Assembly (NCBI GenBank): GCA_024516035.1
Contig: CM044967.1
Span: forward strand, 18,636,810 to 18,700,809
Length of the DNA stretch: 64,000 nucleotides
Source: Bactericera cockerelli
Taxonomy: Eukaryota > Arthropoda > Insecta > Hemiptera > Triozidae
Reading direction: 5' to 3'
Shown: piece after piece, positions 63,935 to 64,000 of the stretch
Position numbering within the stretch: the first letter of the stretch is position 1
How the letters are laid out: the number at the start of each line of letters is the position of its first letter
Translations under genes and position numbers: made by a program
The notes under the pieces: generated by a model
Databases searched by the model: none
Told to the model about the DNA's origin: nothing
The model's input: the letters and a program-made list of their open reading frames with translations, nothing else

Positions 63935-64000
63935 ATTTTTATTTTTTTATTTATTTACACTTTATTAGGTAATAGGACATATTATATACAATACCAATAA
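63935..64000. mobile_element. LINE-like tail, family M (cut by window end)
   Basis: TTTACACTTTATTAGGTAAT and AGGACATATTATATACAATA, as at 14488. Confidence 0.6.

Noticed and set aside
62734..64000. Plus-strand frames of 60-148 codons rich in MITLSTSPM
   Set aside because: These are antisense to the Hdc exon and its duplicated copies.

Overview
This window is eukaryotic nuclear DNA, most likely from an insect. It is AT-rich, has short coding exons in long introns, GT-AG splice sites, several superfamilies of cut-and-paste DNA transposon relics, Helitrons, and many tRNA- and 5S-derived SINEs. The three genes look most like insect proteins. I cannot name the species.

Three protein-coding genes could be rebuilt exon by exon. 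(1) 1-14817, plus strand: the 3' part of an EVA1C-like gene (end of one SUEL lectin domain, a second complete one, an acidic stalk, a transmembrane helix and a cytoplasmic tail). (2) 25293-38644, plus strand: an apparently complete Sap47/SYAP1 gene (BSD-domain synapse-associated protein). (3) 42049-63903, minus strand: histidine decarboxylase (Hdc), from its second or third exon to the stop, including a 20-nt microexon. Sap47 and Hdc converge on a gap (about 38970-42049) that holds a decayed LINE. EVA1C and Sap47 have nervous-system roles in model animals, and Hdc makes the histamine used by arthropod photoreceptors. Nothing here shows that the three act together.

The rest is introns and intergenic DNA full of mobile elements: several tRNA-headed SINE families, a 5S-rRNA-headed SINE that shares its body with a tRNA-headed one, hAT, piggyBac, mariner and TA-flanked foldback elements, Helitrons and LINE fragments, many nested.

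The most unusual property is that tandem repeats repeatedly sit exactly on exon-intron junctions. The copies carry the 3' or 5' splice site and often a piece of exon: 5 donor copies (53 bp) and 3 donor copies (29 bp) in EVA1C; 11 acceptor copies (58 bp) in Sap47; and in Hdc about 25 copies of an acceptor tract (45 bp), 5 donor copies (21 bp) and 13 copies of an exon end plus donor (about 91 bp). A second notable point is a diverged duplicate of the EVA1C stalk exon that would end the protein before the membrane helix. Three exons carry one-base frameshifts in short homopolymers, more likely consensus errors than decay.
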